From JAYUJH01 sp043765375 (GTDB lineage: Bacteria > Pseudomonadota > Alphaproteobacteria > Rickettsiales > UBA998), in contig JAYUJH010000028.1 in the NCBI GenBank assembly GCA_043765375.1, positions 18,680 to 82,679 of the forward strand: DNA of 64,000 nt, given 5' to 3'. The translations under genes were made by a program, and so were the position numbers. Of this stretch, positions 1 through 8,310 are shown one piece after another (position 1 is the first letter of the stretch; each line of letters begins with the position of its first letter). Below the pieces are notes generated by a model. That model ran no database searches and had not been told where the DNA came from. It was given only the letters and a program-made list of their open reading frames with translations.

Positions 1-943
1 GGCGAGCTTTTTTCTGTTCAAACACTTCCAAATGCGCCGATGCTTGTTTTGCCAAAATATTCGCCTGTTGACGAGCCCGTTCAATCCCCAAGGCTTGCAC
101 TAACGTGGCTTTGCCTCGTGTTTCGTCTTTGCGCACTTCTTTACCCGCCTCTTCACGAGTTCCCTCAGCATCAAGCAAATCATCGGTTATTTGGAATGCT
201 AGCCCTAAATCATGAGCGTAACGACGCAATGCGTTGCGCAACATTGGTGGTGCTTTGCCTAAAATCGCCCCAACTTCACATGAAACTGCGAACATCTCCC
301 CTGTTTTTAAGCGTTGCAGGCGAATAATTTCCTCAATACTTAATTGTTTTTTCTCGGCTAACAAATCCAACATTTGCCCACCAACTAGGCCGTTTGCTCC
401 AGCTGCTTTGGCGACAGTTCGCACTAAATCACAACATACTGCGGGGTCTGAGTGCAATTCATCGCTCGCTAAAATGCCAAAAGCTAGAGCTTGCAACGCA
501 TCACCTGCTAAAATTGCGACCGCTTCACCATATTTGACGTGGCAACTTGGTTTGCCGCGGCGCAAATCGTCATCGTCCATGGCGGGCAAATCATCATGAA
601 CGAGTGAATATGTATGAATAAACTCAATCGCTGAGGCTGCCATTAAAGCGGAATTATTGGAAACGCCAAATAATCCTGCGCATGTGACTGTTAAGAATGG
701 GCGCAATCTTTTGCCTCCACCAAGGGCGGAATAGCGCATTGCCTCCATTACTACTGATTCGCCACCAACGGAAGAGCCACCAATAGAGGATTTTTCAGAA
801 GCCAAATTGCGCCCTGCTAACGTCACCACATTGCTGGAAAATCCCTCAGGGTGTGGTAAAATCTCGTCCATAATTTGCTCAAGCTCAAAGCTCACTTCTC
901 CCAAGGCTTGGTGCATCTCTTGAATTGCGATATTTTCTGTCAT
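1..943 (-). CDS. ispA: Farnesyl/geranyl diphosphate synthase (polyprenyl synthetase), cut by window edge
   Basis: Cytosolic prenyltransferase that condenses isopentenyl diphosphate with allylic diphosphates to make the C15 precursor of undecaprenyl phosphate and quinone tails. The frame is open from the ATG at 941-943 to the left edge, about 314 codons, so only a short C-terminal tail can be missing. The first aspartate-rich motif (HDDLPAMDDDD followed by LRRGKPS) lies near residue 115 and the second (ITDDLLD) near residue 253; the GGKRLRP motif that binds isopentenyl diphosphate precedes them. It is the last gene of the minus-strand run bactofilin-DUF192-xseB-ispA; xseB directly before ispA is a common bacterial arrangement. 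The family is certain; the exact chain length of the product is inferred. Confidence 0.93.
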   Translation of the reverse strand, partial: MTENIAIQEMHQALGEVSFELEQIMDEILPHPEGFSSNVVTLAGRNLASEKSSIGGSSVGGESVVMEAMRYSALGGGKRLRPFLTVTCAGLFGVSNNSALMAASAIEFIHTYSLVHDDLPAMDDDDLRRGKPSCHVKYGEAVAILAGDALQALAFGILASDELHSDPAVCCDLVRTVAKAAGANGLVGGQMLDLLAEKKQLSIEEIIRLQRLKTGEMFAVSCEVGAILGKAPPMLRNALRRYAHDLGLAFQITDDLLDAEGTREEAGKEVRKDETRGKATLVQALGIERARQQANILAKQASAHLEVFEQKKAR

Positions 944-981
944 ATAATCTATGCCTTCATGTTGATTTAAGCTATGTTAAT

Positions 982-1218
982 TTAAGCGTCAAATGGTTCA
1001 GTTGTGACCGCTCCATTCTCGCTGCGTATAATTTTTTCCACTTGTAATTTTGCATTATTCAGAGTTTTTTGGCAATGAGTTTTCAGCTCATTTCCCCGCA
1101 TATAATTTTTGATGGAGTCGTCTAAGCTAATTTCACCAACTTCCAGCTTGCGCACGATTGCTTCAAGCTCTTTCATTGCCTGCTCAAAACTCATATCATT
1201 AATTTGTTGTAATTCCAT
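982..1218 (-). CDS. xseB: Exodeoxyribonuclease VII small subunit
   Basis: Small subunit of exonuclease VII, which degrades single-stranded DNA to oligonucleotides together with XseA (encoded here at 51677-53116). The 78-residue protein has the family signature near the N-terminus (SFEQAMKELEAIVRKLE, then GEISLDDSI), which forms a two-helix coiled coil, and the length is typical. It lies 38 bp upstream of ispA and 36 bp downstream of the DUF192 gene, so it is probably cotranscribed with both. The two subunits are encoded about 50 kb apart, which is usual. Confidence 0.93.
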   Translation of the reverse strand: MELQQINDMSFEQAMKELEAIVRKLEVGEISLDDSIKNYMRGNELKTHCQKTLNNAKLQVEKIIRSENGAVTTEPFDA

Positions 1219-1254
1219 TTATAAATACATATCAATTTTGGTGCAACATTGCAA

Positions 1255-1683
1255 CTAATTATTCAATTTAACCAAATCATCAATTTTAATATCCCGTTTT
1301 TTTGCAATTCCAGCGTTTAATTCCAACACATATTTCGCAGGGGAGGGAGAATTAATGCGGGATAAATCTTGCGCAATTGCCGTATGAATGCCAATTATTT
1401 TGTTGTTTTCATCAATAAATAGCATATCTAAATCAATTAATGTATCTTTCATCCACATACTCAACATATGCGCTCGTGAATGAACAAATAACATACCGCT
1501 ATTTTGCGCTAACTCCTTGCGAAACATTAAGCCTTGTTGCAGTTGTTGTTGCGTTTGGGCTATTTCAACATTAAAAATATGCGCATTGATGGTGATTATT
1601 TGTGCCGTTGCAACACCAGCAATTACGCATAAAAAAAGCGCAGTTAATCCAAATAATAATTTGAAATAACCACGCTTCAGCAT
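1255..1683 (-). CDS. DUF192 family exported protein
   Basis: Small exported protein of the DUF192 family, whose function is not established. Residues 1-28 form a signal peptide or anchor (a hydrophobic stretch ending in VATAQ). The remainder carries the family core: QGLMFRKEL near residue 50, then SGMLFVH, MWMKDTLIDLDMLFID near residue 77, and a C-terminal KYVLELNAG segment. At 142 residues it has the usual length. It starts 4 bp after the bactofilin stop, so the two are surely cotranscribed. No catalytic residues can be assigned. Confidence 0.85.
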   Translation of the reverse strand: MLKRGYFKLLFGLTALFLCVIAGVATAQIITINAHIFNVEIAQTQQQLQQGLMFRKELAQNSGMLFVHSRAHMLSMWMKDTLIDLDMLFIDENNKIIGIHTAIAQDLSRINSPSPAKYVLELNAGIAKKRDIKIDDLVKLNN

Positions 1684-1687
1684 TAAA

Positions 1688-2494
1688 TTATGCAGCTACT
1701 TTTTTGCTTTTTTCGGTGATTTCTGCTTCACCACTAATACGTATTTCACCAGTCATTTGTCCGCCACGTTCAATCTCAATTTCACCGTAGGATATTTTAC
1801 CACGAACTTTTCCAGTTGAATAAATCGTCAAGCGATTGCGCACGATTAAGTCACCTTCAAATAATCCGCTAATTTCAGCATCTTGAATCTCGGCAGTGCC
1901 TTTGAATGAACCACTTTCTGATATTTCTACCGTATGAACATCTTTCAAAATTGCATCAACCATGCCCTCAATCACCAAACGATCACAAGTTGCAATTTCA
2001 CCTTTGAGCAAAATATCATTACCAACTGTTAATACACGCTTGTTGTTTTTTGCGGCACCAGCAGGTGATTGACGCACATCATCACTGCTTGCAGCGTTGC
2101 GGATTGCTGCGTCTGCCGCTGAGAAATTACCACCATTCATTGCGGGGCGTGGTGCAGTTGTCGCAGGGCGCATTTGTGAGCTTCCTTGCGCTGAACTAGC
2201 AGGGCGGTATCCACCAGTGGCAGGGTTGCCCATAGCTGGGGCTGCTGGAGCTCTACCAAGCGTTGCAGGATTTGCTAAAGTGGCTGTTTCACCACGATTT
2301 TGTTGATCATTATTATTTTCTGAAACCATAATTTTTAACTCCCCTAAATCTTTATCTTTTAAGCTATCATCTTTTAAGTCTTTATCTTGCGCACTTGTAT
2401 CGTTCAACTGCTCTTTCTCCGAGGTTTCAGAGTTTTCACCCTTCAAATCATCATCTTTTTTGCGAAACATGTCAAAAGCCGTATTAAAAACCAT
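1688..2494 (-). CDS. Bactofilin-type polymer-forming cytoskeletal protein
   Basis: Bactofilins polymerise without nucleotides into membrane-associated filaments that position cell-envelope enzymes and influence cell shape. Residues 1-150 are low-complexity, charged at first and then rich in Pro, Ala, Gly and Asn; this is the disordered tail normal for the family, but unusually long. Residues about 150-262 form the bactofilin beta-helix, with repeating short strands such as VGNDILLKGEI, LVIEGMVDA and GRIRGKI-like turns up to GGQMTGEI. The gene heads the run with DUF192, xseB and ispA. Family certain; the specific cellular role is unknown. Confidence 0.9.
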   Translation of the reverse strand: MVFNTAFDMFRKKDDDLKGENSETSEKEQLNDTSAQDKDLKDDSLKDKDLGELKIMVSENNNDQQNRGETATLANPATLGRAPAAPAMGNPATGGYRPASSAQGSSQMRPATTAPRPAMNGGNFSAADAAIRNAASSDDVRQSPAGAAKNNKRVLTVGNDILLKGEIATCDRLVIEGMVDAILKDVHTVEISESGSFKGTAEIQDAEISGLFEGDLIVRNRLTIYSTGKVRGKISYGEIEIERGGQMTGEIRISGEAEITEKSKKVAA

Positions 2495-2607
2495 ATTGAA
2501 ATATTTTGTTACATTTAATTAAATTATCTTTATTTTTTCTAAACATTTTTTTGCAATAAGTCCATCAAATAATGCGCAAATTACATAATTATTTGCAGAT
2601 GCACAAA

Positions 2608-3360
2608 TTACAACATAATCGCTGAAATCTGCCTGCCATAATCCGCTTCACCCGCATGTGTGGCGCGGCGAAAACTGAAATAATACTCTTGCATTGCATA
2701 AGTATCATGTGGAAATATTTCAACATTTTTAATGCCAATATGCGCTAATTTTTCCGCTATAAATGCCTTATTATCAAATAATAATTTAGTTGATTTGGGC
2801 GAAGATATAAAAAACTTTTGCCATGATTGGTTTTTGCGAATATAATAATCGGCGAAATCCTGCTCCACCTCATAGCTACATTGCGCAATTGATGCACCAA
2901 CAGCGCAATGAATGTTGGCTATGTTCGCTCCCAATGATTGCATTGCTTCAATTGTGGCTTCAATAATTCCACCAAGCGCACCCTTCCAACCAGCATGAGC
3001 TGCGGCAATCACGCCCGCCTTTGCATCATGCAACAATATTGGTGCGCAATCAGCGGTGAGAACCCCAAGCACTAGCCTTCTCTTATTGGTTGCTAGCGCA
3101 TCACCCGCAATATTAGTCATGTCAGAGGCATCATTCACCACATGACAAATATTGCTGTGAGTTTGTTTGAGGGTGAGCAAATGCGATGCTTGCACCCCAA
3201 AATGAGTTGCAATAATATGGCGATTTTGCGTAATATTTCCCACATCATCATTTGAGCCATAGCTAGCATTAAGTGACCCATAAATCCCGTCACTCACCCC
3301 ACCGCCTCGCCCAAAAAACCCATGGTTTGTTGATATATTAGGCGAGGTGAGGAACTTCAT
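2608..3360 (-). CDS. pgeF: Laccase-domain purine nucleoside phosphorylase / YfiH family
   Basis: Member of the YfiH/LACC1 family. Characterised members are zinc enzymes that act on purine nucleosides (phosphorylase/deaminase); in E. coli YfiH (PgeF) has been linked to peptidoglycan editing. The zinc-binding residues are visible: His in LKQTHSN, Cys in LTADCAPILL and His in AAHAGWKGA. The opening HGFFGRGGGVSDG is also typical. Its 250 residues match the family. It stands 33 bp downstream of the methyltransferase gene, a pairing often seen in alphaproteobacteria, so the two are likely an operon. Family assignment is firm; the physiological substrate is inferred. Confidence 0.9.
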   Translation of the reverse strand: MKFLTSPNISTNHGFFGRGGGVSDGIYGSLNASYGSNDDVGNITQNRHIIATHFGVQASHLLTLKQTHSNICHVVNDASDMTNIAGDALATNKRRLVLGVLTADCAPILLHDAKAGVIAAAHAGWKGALGGIIEATIEAMQSLGANIANIHCAVGASIAQCSYEVEQDFADYYIRKNQSWQKFFISSPKSTKLLFDNKAFIAEKLAHIGIKNVEIFPHDTYAMQEYYFSFRRATHAGEADYGRQISAIML

Positions 3361-3393
3361 TTTAATCTAATCCCTTAGTTTATTCGTTATTAA

Positions 3394-4494
3394 TCAATTT
3401 TGGTGCGGAAAGCCCGCCATATGGATATTTGCAACGCTACAAACACCAAGCACCTTGAATAATTCACCCATTTGTGCTTTGTCAATCAGCCGTTCATAGC
3501 CTGCAATTAATGTTTTGGCTTGTTGCTCGCTTGCATGTTCCAGCAAATCATTCAATCGCATTCCGCCCCCAATTGCGGGCAGAAAACCGCCTTGCGCCGT
3601 GATTTGTGTTTGTATTTTGTTTTCCTTAAACGAGGCTGCGAGTTCATCAAACGCCACATGAGCAGTTAAATCTGCCTCGCCTATAGCCTTGAGGGGTTGC
3701 CAAAAACCATGTTGCTTGACTGCCTGCAAACTATTTCCACGGCTTTCACCCGTATAGCCATAATCAATCACTAGCCCTGCGCCACCGAAATGCGCCATAT
3801 GCGCCCCGATAGTTCCTGCAATTTGCCTTCCTGCGGGGCATGATTCAATAATCACTTTGTCATCAGCATCAGAAGCAATATGTTTGCCACCTTTAACGAG
3901 TTTAACTCCCATAGGCTGCATGGTGAAAGCAAGTTCATCATTTGCATCAATTGTTACCATTCGCTCCTGCAACCCTGATGGTGTTTTCACATATTGACGA
4001 ATTGGCAGTGCATCAAAGAACTCATTTGCCACCATTAACATTGGTAAATCGGGAAGTTCCTCCAAATTACTTTGCCATGAAATGCGAGGGTGATGCGCAC
4101 TTAATGTTGCCCGTTGATAGCGTCGCAATAAGGAGCTTGATTCCATTAGCACAATCACGAGGGAGTCATGGAAGCCCGCCACATGACGAGTTGCCCGCAA
4201 CGCATCAGCTAATAGCGTCCCCCGCCCAGGCCCTAACTCCAGCAATACCATTTCTTTTGCGCCAAGAGTTTGCCACATTGCCGCTAACCATACTCCGACT
4301 ATTTCACCAAATATTTGTGATATTTCAGGCGCAGTGGTGAAATCACCATGTTCACCAAAGGGGTCACGAGTCATATAATAGCCATATTTCTCATGTGAGA
4401 GTGCGTATTCCATAAACTCCGCCACCGTGATTGTGCCACGTTCCGCAATGCGAGAGCGGATAATTTGTTCAAGTGGAGATACATCTATGTTCAT
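3394..4494 (-). CDS. SAM-dependent methyltransferase, MidA/NDUFAF7 family
   Basis: Class I methyltransferase of the DUF185/MidA/NDUFAF7 family. The mitochondrial member methylates an arginine in a complex I subunit during assembly, so a role in NADH dehydrogenase assembly is a reasonable inference here. Visible hallmarks are an N-terminal TVAEFMEYALSHEKYGYYM, then GEHGDFTTAPEISQIFGE, the SAM-binding loop LLELGPGRGTLL near residue 83, and VANEFFDALPIRQ near residue 155. Its 366 residues match the family. It is the first gene of a minus-strand pair with pgeF; the upstream region holds tRNA-fMet. Confidence 0.88.
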   Translation of the reverse strand: MNIDVSPLEQIIRSRIAERGTITVAEFMEYALSHEKYGYYMTRDPFGEHGDFTTAPEISQIFGEIVGVWLAAMWQTLGAKEMVLLELGPGRGTLLADALRATRHVAGFHDSLVIVLMESSSLLRRYQRATLSAHHPRISWQSNLEELPDLPMLMVANEFFDALPIRQYVKTPSGLQERMVTIDANDELAFTMQPMGVKLVKGGKHIASDADDKVIIESCPAGRQIAGTIGAHMAHFGGAGLVIDYGYTGESRGNSLQAVKQHGFWQPLKAIGEADLTAHVAFDELAASFKENKIQTQITAQGGFLPAIGGGMRLNDLLEHASEQQAKTLIAGYERLIDKAQMGELFKVLGVCSVANIHMAGFPHQN

Positions 4495-4637
4495 AGTAAC
4501 ATTATTTAATGGATTATTTGATATAGGTCAAAGCAAAAAATCATGAAGTTAAAATTGCAGAGCGATTTTGAGCTGAAAATGCTTAACAAATATGTAATGG
4601 AACTATGTATGCTGTAATATGTCAATAACCAGAATAT

Positions 4638-4714
<77 letters not shown>

Positions 4715-4900
4715 ACAATTAACTTGATTAAAACCAAATCAACTATTAACTGATTTTTAAGTTGCGAATAATAATCATTTGCAAATAAAATCATGTTGAC
4801 TTAACTTTTAATATTTATATCTTATATCTGATGATTATCATTATATCAAGTTATAATATATCAATTTGCATAAATAAATTATTGAGTAGGGTGACAATTA

Positions 4901-5929
4901 TTAATTGTCAATGTCAAACTCTTCTATGGCAACAGCAAAATTTATAGCCTGAGAATTTTTATAATACATTGTCGTAATCCCTATAAGATTTCCGCTTAAA
5001 TCAAAAAGCCCCCCACCAGATGATCCACTTGAAATAGGAGCTGTAGTTTGTATATAGGTGGTGCTTTCTTCATGTCTTATACCAGAAACTATACCTGTAG
5101 AAATAGTATTTTCAAGTCCACGAGGAGAGCCTATTGCAATTACAGATTCACCGATTTTAATTTGTTGAGATGGTCTGATATTTACTTTTTCAATAAAATA
5201 AGGTAGTTTTTCATTCATCAACTTTATGGTGCAAGCGTCACTAAGAAAACGTCCTGTGTTAATTTTTGCTGGATAAGCTTTTCCATTTTTTATTACGATA
5301 TATGCAGTGTTTCCTTCAAGAACATGACAATTTGTGACAATCAAGTTTTGAGCTATTGCAACTCCAGAGCCTTGAGTAAGACTTTTACTTTGCAAAAAAT
5401 TTTCAAAATTATTTGATGCAAGAACAACAACGACTTTATTAGTTAGATTTTCATATAAATCAGAATAATTCATAATGGATAAGCTTGTTGAATCAATAAT
5501 ATCCCTTTGTTGCCTATCATCTAAATGCTGCGGTTTTTCCTCATTTTTGCTTTGATATTTCAGTTGTGAAGTTTGCACATAGGCAGATAAATATCCTATT
5601 CTTTTTGTATATAATGACTTTAGACATTGTGAATATTTAGGTTGATTTTCCGTGCATTCATACATTCTTTGTTTAAGCCACGTTCTTTGATTGCTTAAAA
5701 TAACATCTTTAATTAGGGGTGAAATATCTAATTCTCTAATCTTAAAATATAATTCTGACATTTGCTCATCTAAAACAGACAAATCATCGTTCCCGCATAT
5801 TGTTTTTTCCAGTAGATTAGAGGCTTTTTTACAATCATAGCTAGCTGCAAATACATTTTTGGGTGTGCTATGAAGGATTATTAGTGCGGCAGCACTTAAT
5901 AAGAAAAATTGTTTTGTTATCTTAATCAT
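4901..5929 (-). CDS. Secreted LprI-domain plus trypsin-like serine protease
   Basis: Two-domain exported protein of 342 residues. Residues 1-29 are a signal peptide ending in VFAAS. Residues about 30-115 match the LprI/DUF1311 type, a small Cys-containing helical domain associated with lysozyme inhibition (paired Cys in SYDCKKA, KTICGND, YECTENQ and YSQCLK). Residues about 185-340 are a chymotrypsin-fold protease of the S1C type with the triad His in TNCHVLEG, Asp in SDACTIKL and Ser in SSGSSGGGLFD. No PDZ domain follows, unlike DegP. It lies alone between two tRNA genes and is visibly more AT-rich than neighbouring housekeeping genes, which suggests acquired cargo. It probably acts in the periplasm or outside the cell; substrate unknown. 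Confidence 0.85.
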   Translation of the reverse strand: MIKITKQFFLLSAAALIILHSTPKNVFAASYDCKKASNLLEKTICGNDDLSVLDEQMSELYFKIRELDISPLIKDVILSNQRTWLKQRMYECTENQPKYSQCLKSLYTKRIGYLSAYVQTSQLKYQSKNEEKPQHLDDRQQRDIIDSTSLSIMNYSDLYENLTNKVVVVLASNNFENFLQSKSLTQGSGVAIAQNLIVTNCHVLEGNTAYIVIKNGKAYPAKINTGRFLSDACTIKLMNEKLPYFIEKVNIRPSQQIKIGESVIAIGSPRGLENTISTGIVSGIRHEESTTYIQTTAPISSGSSGGGLFDLSGNLIGITTMYYKNSQAINFAVAIEEFDIDN

Positions 5930-6168
5930 ATTATCATGTTGTATTGGCGTTATTTTCTATAAATAGTTGTGCAATTGCTGCAATATTATCATTGCCTAGC
6001 CAACTGCGACTATCATGTAATTAAAATAGAGAGAACAGGAGAAAAATACAAGCGAAAAATATCCGTAACAATCCACACAAATCCGTCCCTAACCAATAAT
6101 TATTTTGTGGGTTGATAAAAACTATTAGAGAGAAAATTGTTACAAATCAATAAGTTGCAATGAATAAA

Positions 6169-6244
6169 TGGTGGAGGATAGGAGATTCGAACTCCTGACC
6201 TCCTGCGTGCAAAGCAGGCGCTCTACCAGCTGAGCTAATCCCCC
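6169..6244 (-). tRNA. tRNA-Ala (TGC)
   Basis: Cloverleaf of 76 nt on the minus strand with encoded CCA. The acceptor GGGGGAT pairs with ATCCTCC (one G-U pair), the anticodon loop reads TTTGCAC, giving anticodon TGC, and the T-loop is GGAGTTCGAATCTCC. A perfect TTGACA lies on the same strand at 6287-6292, 43 nt upstream of the mature 5' end, and may be its -35 box, although the expected -10 position is poor. Unlike the usual arrangement it is not inside an rRNA operon within this window. Confidence 0.97.
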
Positions 6245-6399
6245 ACATTTTCTAATGAAACATGTTTTGTGCTAATTTGAACAATATGTCAAGCGAAAAA
6301 AGTGCTATAATTGTGAAACAAAGCATTTTTAACATTATTAACTTGGGTAATGCGATTATTATATGTATCACAAAATACATAATAACTTAAAATAATAGT

Positions 6400-6415
6400 G
6401 ATTTTTGCAAAAATC
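6400..6415. promoter_or_regulatory. Perfect 16-bp palindrome upstream of fliE
   Basis: GATTTTTGCAAAAATC is a perfect 16-bp palindrome 57 bp upstream of the fliE start. It is flanked by two related stretches, ATGTATCACAAAATACAT just before it and TGTGATGTATCAT just after. Its position suits an operator, but no regulator can be named. In AT-rich DNA such a palindrome could also arise by chance. Confidence 0.3.
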
Positions 6416-6471
6416 GTGGTAATTGCGATATTTGTGATGTATCATAAATCAAATAATAAAGGTGGAAGTTT

Positions 6472-6849
6472 ATGGCGGATATTAATTTTAACAAAGCAAG
6501 TTCAGCATATCAAAATAGCAATAGCTTGCAGAGTTTTGGGCAAAGTTCTGGGCAAGCCGTGAGTGGCTCGCAAAAAAGCAATGCGATTGAAGAAATATCA
6601 GGGGTTAATTCATCAGATAAAATTGGTTTTAAGCCTTCATTTGAGGAATTGTTAGGTGCATCGCTTGATAAAGCACGTGATGCAGGCTATAAAGGTGAGG
6701 CAATTAGTGCGCAATCTGTGGCAGGAAAAGCGGAATATCACGAGTTAATTACGGCGGTTAATAATTCAGATTTAACTTTGCGAACTGTGGTTGCCGTGAG
6801 GGATCGCATTATAAATGCGTATCAAGATATTCTCAAAATGCCTATATAA
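6472..6849 (+). CDS. fliE: Flagellar hook-basal body protein FliE
   Basis: FliE joins the MS ring to the flagellar rod inside the basal body and is exported by the flagellar type III apparatus. The first 65 residues are Ser/Asn/Gln-rich and variable; the conserved C-terminal half is clear: SFEELLGASLDKARDAG, then AVNNSDLTLRTVVAVRD and a terminal YQDILKMPI, very close to other FliE proteins. At 125 residues it is slightly long. The ATG has a good ribosome-binding site (GGTGGAAG, spacing about 3-4 nt from its end). No other flagellar gene occurs in the window, so it is detached from the usual flgBC-fliE cluster. The ModA-like gene follows 13 bp later and is probably cotranscribed. Confidence 0.9.
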   Translation: MADINFNKASSAYQNSNSLQSFGQSSGQAVSGSQKSNAIEEISGVNSSDKIGFKPSFEELLGASLDKARDAGYKGEAISAQSVAGKAEYHELITAVNNSDLTLRTVVAVRDRIINAYQDILKMPI

Positions 6850-6862
6850 TATAACATAATAA

Positions 6863-7762
6863 ATGAAATATATTTGTATATGTTTGATGATTTTGTTGGT
6901 TGCTCCAGTTAGTGCGCAATCACTTGAAACACGAGCAGTTGAAACACGGGCGGGCGAAACTCTTACGAACAATAAACAGGTAAATAACTCGCCTGAGCGT
7001 AGCATCACCATCATGGCTGACCCAAGCCTCACCGTGGTGATTAGCTTGATTGCACGAGAATATGCGTTGAAGCATGATGTTGCAATAACTACTATTTATT
7101 CGTCCACCCCTCAACAAATCAAACAGATTGAAGCAGGAGATGAAAGTGATGTGATTATCTCCGCTCGCCCCGAATGGATTGATGATATGCAGCAAAAAGG
7201 CTTGATTGATGTGTTTTCTCGCCGCAACATTGCCCGCAATAATCTGGTGCTGGTTGGTTCTAAGTTCAATTTTCAACAGCCAAATATGAAACAATTTAGT
7301 AATAAACCTTTGGGGACAATAAAGGTAGAAGGGGCTAAAGAAGGCACGAATATATCACCTCCAACCATATCGTCATTTACAAAGCAACCTGATGAGTTCA
7401 TGCTGGTGATTGGTGATTATTTAGCAAACGCTGAGGGGAGTTATGCTGTGCAAGCATTGAAAAATTATCAGTTAAATCAATTGCTTGAGCCGTATTATAC
7501 AGTTGTTGAATCAGCTTATGAGATGGTGAATATGGTTGAGCAATATGATGTGATGGGGGTATTGTTTCGCACTGATGCACAATTATTTCCGCAAATAAGG
7601 GAGATTGAGGCATTTTCCGCTGATGCGCATACGCCACTAATTTATCAAGCCGCAGCAGTGGTTGGTGAAAATATGGAGTTGGCACGGGAGTTTATTGCTT
7701 ATTTGAATGGTAAGCAAGCGAGAAATATATTTCGTGAATATGGCTTTTCCACGTTTTTTTAA
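6863..7762 (+). CDS. ModA-like periplasmic substrate-binding protein
   Basis: Exported solute-binding protein (299 residues) of the type 2 periplasmic binding fold most like molybdate-binding ModA. There is a signal peptide at residues 1-18 (ending VSAQS), followed by an odd short repeat (ETRAVETRAGET). The mature part has ITIMADPSLTVVISLIAREY, YSSTPQQIKQIEAGDESDVIISARPEWID and the late FIAYLNGKQARNIFREYGF typical of the family end. No ModB or ModC transporter genes are nearby. It follows fliE by 13 bp, so a role tied to the same transcript is possible, or the pairing may be historical. Family likely; ligand unknown. Confidence 0.75.
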   Translation: MKYICICLMILLVAPVSAQSLETRAVETRAGETLTNNKQVNNSPERSITIMADPSLTVVISLIAREYALKHDVAITTIYSSTPQQIKQIEAGDESDVIISARPEWIDDMQQKGLIDVFSRRNIARNNLVLVGSKFNFQQPNMKQFSNKPLGTIKVEGAKEGTNISPPTISSFTKQPDEFMLVIGDYLANAEGSYAVQALKNYQLNQLLEPYYTVVESAYEMVNMVEQYDVMGVLFRTDAQLFPQIREIEAFSADAHTPLIYQAAAVVGENMELAREFIAYLNGKQARNIFREYGFSTFF

Positions 7763-7813
7763 TGTCGTGGTGGTGTTGTTATTAATATATTTTATCCAGT
7801 AGCACCATATTAT

Positions 7814-7832
7814 AGTTAAAGGCTGGTATCCA
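7814..7832 (+). repeat. Half copy of the ATACCAGC/GCTGGTAT repeat (left flank)
   Basis: AGTTAAAGGCTGGTATCCA is the right half of the palindromic repeat family seen in full at 59671-59697. A near-identical half (two mismatches, same orientation) lies at 8399-8417, so the small-membrane-protein transcription unit between them is bracketed by direct repeats. Confidence 0.55.
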
Positions 7833-7853
7833 TAACTACGTAGCGATAACAAC

Positions 7854-7897
7854 AAAAAAAATACGCCCCTAAATCAACCTTGTGGTTGAATCTAGGG
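7854..7897 (-). terminator. Rho-independent terminator of the small membrane protein gene
   Basis: On the minus strand a strong hairpin forms between CCCTAGATTCAACC and GGTTGATTTAGGG (loop ACAA, one bulge and one mismatch), followed by GCGTA and a run of eight T. It ends the transcript that starts at the G-tract promoter. On the plus strand the same hairpin is followed by a weaker T stretch (7902-7906), so it may also stop transcription from the ModA-like gene. Confidence 0.8.
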
Positions 7898-7936
7898 ACG
7901 GATTTTTAGTTCAGACTAAAGAAAATAATCTATTTT

Positions 7937-8194
7937 CTAGATGTTATTCTTTTTGATGGGTGGTGCTGTAACTGATGCTTTCGCAACGGCTTGTTCAGAC
8001 AGGAGCAAGCCAACTACCGTAGCAATCCAGCTTCCAGCATATGCACCGACTGCTGCTGCGCCTGCTTGCTTTTTGAAAATCTCAAAGCGGATAGCGCGAA
8101 CCGTAAGAAAAACAGATAGCACTGAACCGACAAAGAAAAACAAAAATGTGAGCGTAGCAATGGCGGTTAATCCGACGATTTGTAAAGTGGTCAT
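7937..8194 (-). CDS. Small two-helix membrane protein under a G-tract promoter
   Basis: Unrecognised 85-residue protein. Two transmembrane helices are predicted by eye at about residues 6-30 (AIATLTFLFFFVGSVLSVFL) and 45-65 (rich in Ala/Gly, ending ATVVGLLL), with a basic linker (VRAIRFEIFKKQ) between them, so both ends probably face the periplasm. Reality is supported by a strong ribosome-binding site (GGAGG, 5 nt before the ATG), a promoter-like sequence with a 13-G spacer at 8311-8338 and a terminator at 7854-7897, making a self-contained one-gene unit. The opposite-strand frame over the same bases has no such signals. Function unknown. Confidence 0.75.
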   Translation of the reverse strand: MTTLQIVGLTAIATLTFLFFFVGSVLSVFLTVRAIRFEIFKKQAGAAAVGAYAGSWIATVVGLLLSEQAVAKASVTAPPIKKNNI

Positions 8195-8310
8195 GGTGGC
8201 CTCCGTAGGGGGCTTAAAGAATATTTCCCCATCAACATTTTTTAATATGTTGACGAGTAGACAATGATGGAGTGTTTGAAAAAAACACTTTACTCAATTG
8301 TTATAATCCT

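Noticed and set aside
7941..8267. Plus-strand frame of 108 codons over the small membrane protein gene
   Set aside because: The minus-strand frame has a strong ribosome-binding site, promoter and terminator and a sensible membrane topology; the plus-strand frame has none.
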